Part shown: positions 50,895 through 53,546 of the stretch, piece after piece
How the letters are laid out: each line of letters opens with the position of its first letter
Numbering within the stretch: position 1 is the first letter of the stretch
Source of the DNA: an uncultured Dietzia sp.
Lineage (GTDB): Bacteria; Actinomycetota; Actinomycetes; Mycobacteriales; Mycobacteriaceae
Direction: 5' to 3'
Assembly (NCBI RefSeq): GCF_937873725.1
Contig: NZ_CALMYY010000071.1
Coordinates: 1-53,546, forward strand
DNA: 53,546 nucleotides
Notes under the pieces: model-generated
Seen by the model: the letters and a program-made list of their open reading frames with translations, nothing else
Told to the model about the DNA's origin: nothing
The model's database searches: none
Translations under genes and position numbers: made by a program

Positions 50895-52073
50895 TCAGCC
50901 GCCCGAGTTCTCGGCGTCCGCTCCGTCGAGCGCCACCGCGTCGTCCTCCGGGTCGTCCAGCCAGCCCTCGGGCAGGAGGACCCGGGAAGGCGACCCCTGC
51001 CGCCCCCGCGGGCCGTCACCGTCGGCCGGGAAGGGCTCGTCGGCGGGCAGGTCGGAGAGCAGTGACGCGAGGTCGTCGAGGGTGCGGACGGCCGCTAGGC
51101 CGACACGCTTGTCGGACCCGGCCGGGAAGCCGCGCAGGTACCAGGCGACGTGCTTGCGGATGTCACGCATGCCCTTGTCCTCGCCGTGGTGTTCGGCGAG
51201 GAGCTCGCCGTGCCGATACATGATCCGGGCGACCTCCCCGAGGGTCGGCGGGGTGGGGGCCTCGCGGCCGTCGAGGCGGGCGGCGAGCTCCGAGAAGAGC
51301 CAGGGCCGGCCGAGGCAGCCGCGTCCGATCACGACGCCCGCGCAACCGGTCTGCTCGCGCATCCGGACCGCGTCCTCGGCGGAGAAGATGTCGCCGTTAC
51401 CCAGGACCGGGACGTCGGAGACCGCCCCGACGTGGTCGACGAGCCGGGAGATCTGCGACCAGTCGGCCCGGCCGGAGTACCGCTGGGCGGCGGTCCGGGC
51501 GTGGAGCGCGACGGCCTGGGCGCCCTCCTCGGCGGCGATGCGGCCGGCGTCGAGGTGGGTGTGGTGCTCGTCGTCGATGCCGACCCGCATCTTGACGGTC
51601 ACCGGGATGTCGGTCCCCTCGGTGGCCCGGACCGCCGCCGCGACGATGGACCGGAAGAGTCGACGCTTGTAGGGGATCGCGGAACCCCCGCCTCGACGGG
51701 TGACCTTGGGGACGGGGCAGCCGAAGTTGATGTCGATGTGGTCGGCGAGGTCCTCGTCGACGATCATCCTGGCGGCCGCGTACGTGTACTCGGCGTCCAC
51801 CGTGTAGAGCTGCAGGCTGCGAGGGGATTCGTCGGGCGCGAAGGACGCCATGTGGAGTGTCGCGGGTTGACGCTCGACCAGCGCCCGGGCGGTCACCATC
51901 TCGCAGACGTACAGGCCGGACACCGAGCCCTGCTGTTCGCGCTCGATCTCGCGGCACAGCGTCCGGAACGCCACGTTGGTGACCCCCGCCATGGGCGCCA
52001 GGACGACGGGAGACGCGAGTGCGAGCGGGCCGATGCGCAGGGCGGGCGCGCCGGTCGTGATGGGGGCGGACAT
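50895..52073 (-). CDS. dusB: tRNA-dihydrouridine synthase
   Basis: 392 residues, FMN enzyme with TIM barrel that reduces uridines in the tRNA D-loop using NADPH. Seen: VVLAPMAGVTNVAFRTLC at about 22-40, DINFGCPVPKVTRRGGGSA with catalytic Cys119, VTVKMRVGID, ALHARTAAQRYSGRADW, and VLGNGDIFSAEDA. The C-terminal helical RNA-binding domain ends in an actinobacterial tail RVLLPEGWLDDPEDD. Start MSAPITTG at 52073 is 6 bases after GACACT, a weak leaderless match; a longer frame to 52145 lacks a ribosome site. Confidence 0.94.
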   Translation of the reverse strand: MSAPITTGAPALRIGPLALASPVVLAPMAGVTNVAFRTLCREIEREQQGSVSGLYVCEMVTARALVERQPATLHMASFAPDESPRSLQLYTVDAEYTYAAARMIVDEDLADHIDINFGCPVPKVTRRGGGSAIPYKRRLFRSIVAAAVRATEGTDIPVTVKMRVGIDDEHHTHLDAGRIAAEEGAQAVALHARTAAQRYSGRADWSQISRLVDHVGAVSDVPVLGNGDIFSAEDAVRMREQTGCAGVVIGRGCLGRPWLFSELAARLDGREAPTPPTLGEVARIMYRHGELLAEHHGEDKGMRDIRKHVAWYLRGFPAGSDKRVGLAAVRTLDDLASLLSDLPADEPFPADGDGPRGRQGSPSRVLLPEGWLDDPEDDAVALDGADAENSGG

Positions 52074-52149
52074 GCCTCGAGTGTCCCAGCGAGGGGCGGG
52101 CAGGTCCAATGAGGCGTCCCCGGTACGCGGGTGATCCGGGCGCAACCGA

Positions 52150-52225
52150 TGGTGCCCCCAGTCGGGCTCGAACCGACGACCTGCGGATTAAAAGTCCGTA
52201 GCTCTACCAACTGAGCTATAGGGGC
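52150..52225 (-). tRNA. tRNA-Lys (anticodon TTT)
   Basis: 76 bases with encoded CCA. The acceptor stem GCCCCTA pairs with TGGGGGC (one G-T pair). The anticodon loop CTTTTAA is flanked by CGGA/TCCG. D-loop AGCTCAGTTGGTAGAGCT and T-loop GGTTCGAGCC are standard. Confidence 0.95.
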
Positions 52226-52299
52226 GACGATCACACTACCGCCCGCGCGCCGGTCCGCCGATCCAGGCTCGGTACCGGCCGACGCCGAACCCGGGTGGT

Positions 52300-52329
52300 T
52301 TCGACGGTGGGTGGTCGGTGCCCTAAACT
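52300..52329 (+). promoter_or_regulatory. Promoter for tRNA-Glu
   Basis: TTCGAC (52300-52305) and TAAACT (52324-52329) with an 18-base spacer, 39 bases before the mature tRNA. Confidence 0.55.
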
Positions 52330-52368
52330 CGAACGCGCTGCGGACCGGCGATCCCGGACGTGGCACAG

Positions 52369-52441
52369 GCCCCCTTCGTTTAGCGGCCTAGGACACCGGC
52401 CTTTCACGCCGGCAGCGCGGGTTCGAATCCCGTAGGGGGTA
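52369..52441 (+). tRNA. tRNA-Glu (anticodon TTC)
   Basis: 73 bases. The acceptor GCCCCCT pairs with AGGGGGT (G1-T72 wobble, usual for Glu). The anticodon stem CCGGC/GCCGG encloses CTTTCAC. T-loop GGTTCGAATC. CCA not encoded. Confidence 0.95.
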
Positions 52442-52448
52442 CGCAGGA

Positions 52449-52485
52449 GATGTCCCGGTCACCGTCACTCGGTGGCCGGGACATC
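52449..52485 (+). terminator. Hairpin after tRNA-Glu
   Basis: GATGTCCCGG-t-CACC pairs with GGTG-g-CCGGGACATC (10 + 4 bp with one T-G pair between), 7-base loop. It begins 8 bases after the tRNA. Confidence 0.65.
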
Positions 52486-52579
52486 CCGCATTTGGGCCCC
52501 GGCCGGATGCGGGAGCCGGGCCCCCGATTTGCGTTGGTACGGGGGCGTCGATTACTGTTCTGTCTCGTGCGAAAAGCAC

Positions 52580-52656
52580 GGCCCTGTGGCGCAGTTGGTT
52601 AGCGCGCCGCCCTGTCACGGCGGAGGTCGCGGGTTCGAGTCCCGTCAGGGTCGCCA
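52580..52656 (+). tRNA. tRNA-Asp (anticodon GTC)
   Basis: 77 bases including encoded CCA. Acceptor GGCCCTG / CAGGGTC, anticodon stem CCGCC/GGCGG around CTGTCAC, T-loop GGTTCGAGTC. A possible promoter TTGCGT-N18-TACTGT (52529-52558) lies just upstream. Confidence 0.95.
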
Positions 52657-52658
52657 GA

Positions 52659-52696
52659 CAACCGGCGCATTCGGTGTTCACCGGGTGCGCCGGTTG
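52659..52696 (+). terminator. Hairpin between tRNA-Asp and tRNA-Phe
   Basis: 10-bp stem CAACCGGCGC (52659-52668) / GCGCCGGTTG (52687-52696), starting 3 bases after the CCA of tRNA-Asp and ending 7 bases before tRNA-Phe. No promoter fits in the remaining gap, so this may be a processing signal rather than a full terminator. Confidence 0.5.
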
Positions 52697-52702
52697 CCTT
52701 AG

Positions 52703-52779
52703 GGCCAGGTAGCTCAGTTGGTACGAGCGTCCGCCTGAAAAGCGGAAGGTCGCCGGTTCGATCCCGGCCCTGGCCACCA
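52703..52779 (+). tRNA. tRNA-Phe (anticodon GAA)
   Basis: 77 bases including encoded CCA. Acceptor GGCCAGG / CCTGGCC, anticodon stem TCCGC/GCGGA around CTGAAAA, T-loop GGTTCGATCC. Confidence 0.95.
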
Positions 52780-52789
52780 CGGTAGCGTC

Positions 52790-52814
52790 GCGCTGGAGGG
52801 ATCCCCTCCGGCGC
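52790..52814 (+). terminator. Terminator hairpin after tRNA-Phe
   Basis: GCGC-t-GGAGGG-atc-CCCTCC-g-GCGC, 11 bases after tRNA-Phe, followed by the T-containing GTTCGTCGTTTC. Confidence 0.6.
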
Positions 52815-52861
52815 GTTCGTCGTTTCGGGGATCGTCGTCCTCTCGTTATAGCGTGGGCTCC

Positions 52862-53546
52862 ATGCCATCGACTGCCGCCGAGGTCCGTGCCGTGCCGGAG
52901 AAGTCACGACCAGGCATCCGGTGGGGGATCGTCGCCGCGATCAGTGGACTGGTCGGGATCGTCCTCGCGATCATCGTCCCCCTTCTCCCGGTCACCCAGA
53001 CCACGTCGACGATCAGCTGGCCCCAGGCCGGGACCCTCGACCCGGTGACGGCCCCGCTCGTGGCCTACTACCCGCTCGACCTCACCGCCGAGGTCCCGTG
53101 CTCGGCCGTGCAGAAGCTCCGGGACCGGGGACTGGAGGACGGGGTCCTGGTCTCCACCGCGCCCCGGCAGGCGGGCGAGAACGCGGGCGCCCGCGCGCTC
53201 GTGATCTCCGTCGCCGGCCCCGCGGTCGAGGTACGCAGCCGCAACGTCCTCATCGCCTCCGCGCCCGCCGACGCGGTCGCCGCACCGGGGGCCTGCTCGG
53301 TCATCCGCGTGGTGGCCGACTCCGGCTCGATCGGCGCGGAGTTCGTCGGCCTCGCGGTGGACGGTCGGGGGGCGGGCGGCCGGATCGACGACGACCTGCG
53401 CCCCCAGGTGGTCGGGGTGTTCACGGACCTGCGGGGTGCGGCGCCCGAGGGGATGGCCGTGGACATCACGGTCGACTCCCGCTACACCACCCAGGCGACC
53501 GTGCTCAAGCAGGCCGCGATCGTGGCAGGCATCCTCGCGCTGATCG
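52862..53546 (+). CDS. Arabinosyltransferase, EmbA/B/C family, N-terminal part (cut by window edge)
   Basis: The first 228 residues are visible. After a short cytoplasmic tail (MPSTAAEVRAVPEKSRPG) comes the first membrane helix (about 23-42, IVAAISGLVGIVLAIIVPLL) and then the extracytoplasmic arabinosyltransferase N-terminal domain: TSTISWPQAGTLDPVTAPLV (the W-PQ-G motif), YYPLDLTAEVPCSAV and VVADSGSIGAEFVGL. The visible end re-enters the membrane (VLKQAAIVAGILALI). These GT53 enzymes add arabinose from decaprenyl-phospho-arabinose to arabinogalactan or lipoarabinomannan. ATG 52862 is 7 bases after TAGCGT (52849-52854), leaderless. Which of EmbA, B or C cannot be decided from this part. Confidence 0.92.
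   Translation, partial: MPSTAAEVRAVPEKSRPGIRWGIVAAISGLVGIVLAIIVPLLPVTQTTSTISWPQAGTLDPVTAPLVAYYPLDLTAEVPCSAVQKLRDRGLEDGVLVSTAPRQAGENAGARALVISVAGPAVEVRSRNVLIASAPADAVAAPGACSVIRVVADSGSIGAEFVGLAVDGRGAGGRIDDDLRPQVVGVFTDLRGAAPEGMAVDITVDSRYTTQATVLKQAAIVAGILALI

Noticed and set aside
1..53546. CRISPR arrays, insertion sequences, integrases or phage genes
   Set aside because: None seen. The short repeats present (16-bp, 17-bp and G-rich units) lack spacer regularity or terminal inverted repeats with a transposase.

Overview
The window is high-GC actinobacterial DNA with no gaps, plasmid genes, phage genes or insertion sequences. Several markers point to a mycolic-acid actinobacterium (Mycobacteriales): an arabinosyltransferase of the EmbA/B/C family, mycothiol synthase (mshD), an LmeA-like envelope protein, and a gene order that largely follows the Mycobacterium tuberculosis purD-to-phoY2 region. 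My best guess at genus is Dietzia or a close relative, from overall protein character and the locus-specific insertions; I could not run a search.

Layout. 1-3.7 kb: the start of otsA (minus) with a small partner gene, a ThrE-type amino-acid exporter, tRNA-Thr, a small unknown protein and two SnoaL-like proteins. 3.7-10 kb: HIT protein, TetR regulator, purD, idi, and a divergent acyl-CoA dehydrogenase / acyl-CoA synthetase pair. 10-19.9 kb: a secreted GH43-like protein, aminotransferase, a 47-residue protein, purB, an alpha/beta hydrolase, purC with an overlapping oligopeptidase B, glutathione peroxidase and a DUF2334 protein. 20-25.7 kb: purS-purQ, then a minus-strand cluster of three tandem paralogous peptides of 61-68 residues (all starting MDLTGSI), then a saccharopine-dehydrogenase-like protein and purL. 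25.7-35 kb: membrane proteins, an SCP-like protein, purF, purM, a DUF3073 protein, a YgfZ-like protein and a PabC-like protein. 35-41 kb: cydABDC (cytochrome bd oxidase and its ABC transporter). 41-45.8 kb: a minus-strand run (nitrobindin-like protein with a coupled 32-residue membrane peptide, an unknown protein, a sulfurtransferase, LmeA-like), then glnR-like and mshD. 45.8-52 kb: pstSCAB, phoU (minus) and dusB (minus). 52-53.5 kb: tRNA-Lys (minus), tRNA-Glu, tRNA-Asp and tRNA-Phe, then the truncated arabinosyltransferase.

How it works together. Eight steps' worth of purine genes (purD, B, C, S, Q, L, F, M) lie in one direction but are interleaved with unrelated genes, and most have their own promoter. 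Leaderless transcription is pervasive: about 20 genes have a TANNNT-like -10 hexamer ending exactly 6 or 7 bases before an ATG or GTG, and this fixed many of the start choices below. The phosphate genes form a regulon: 11-bp direct repeats of the PHO-box type (GTTCAYC) precede both pstS and phoU. The cyd cluster looks like an insertion into an otherwise mycobacterial gene order.

The least explained parts are the three MDLTGSI peptides (porin-like mycomembrane candidates) with their operator-like repeats, a 68-bp concentric palindrome upstream of the peroxidase gene, a 17-bp iteron array at 22.1 kb, and three very short genes (47, 32 and possibly 17 residues) with leaderless promoters.
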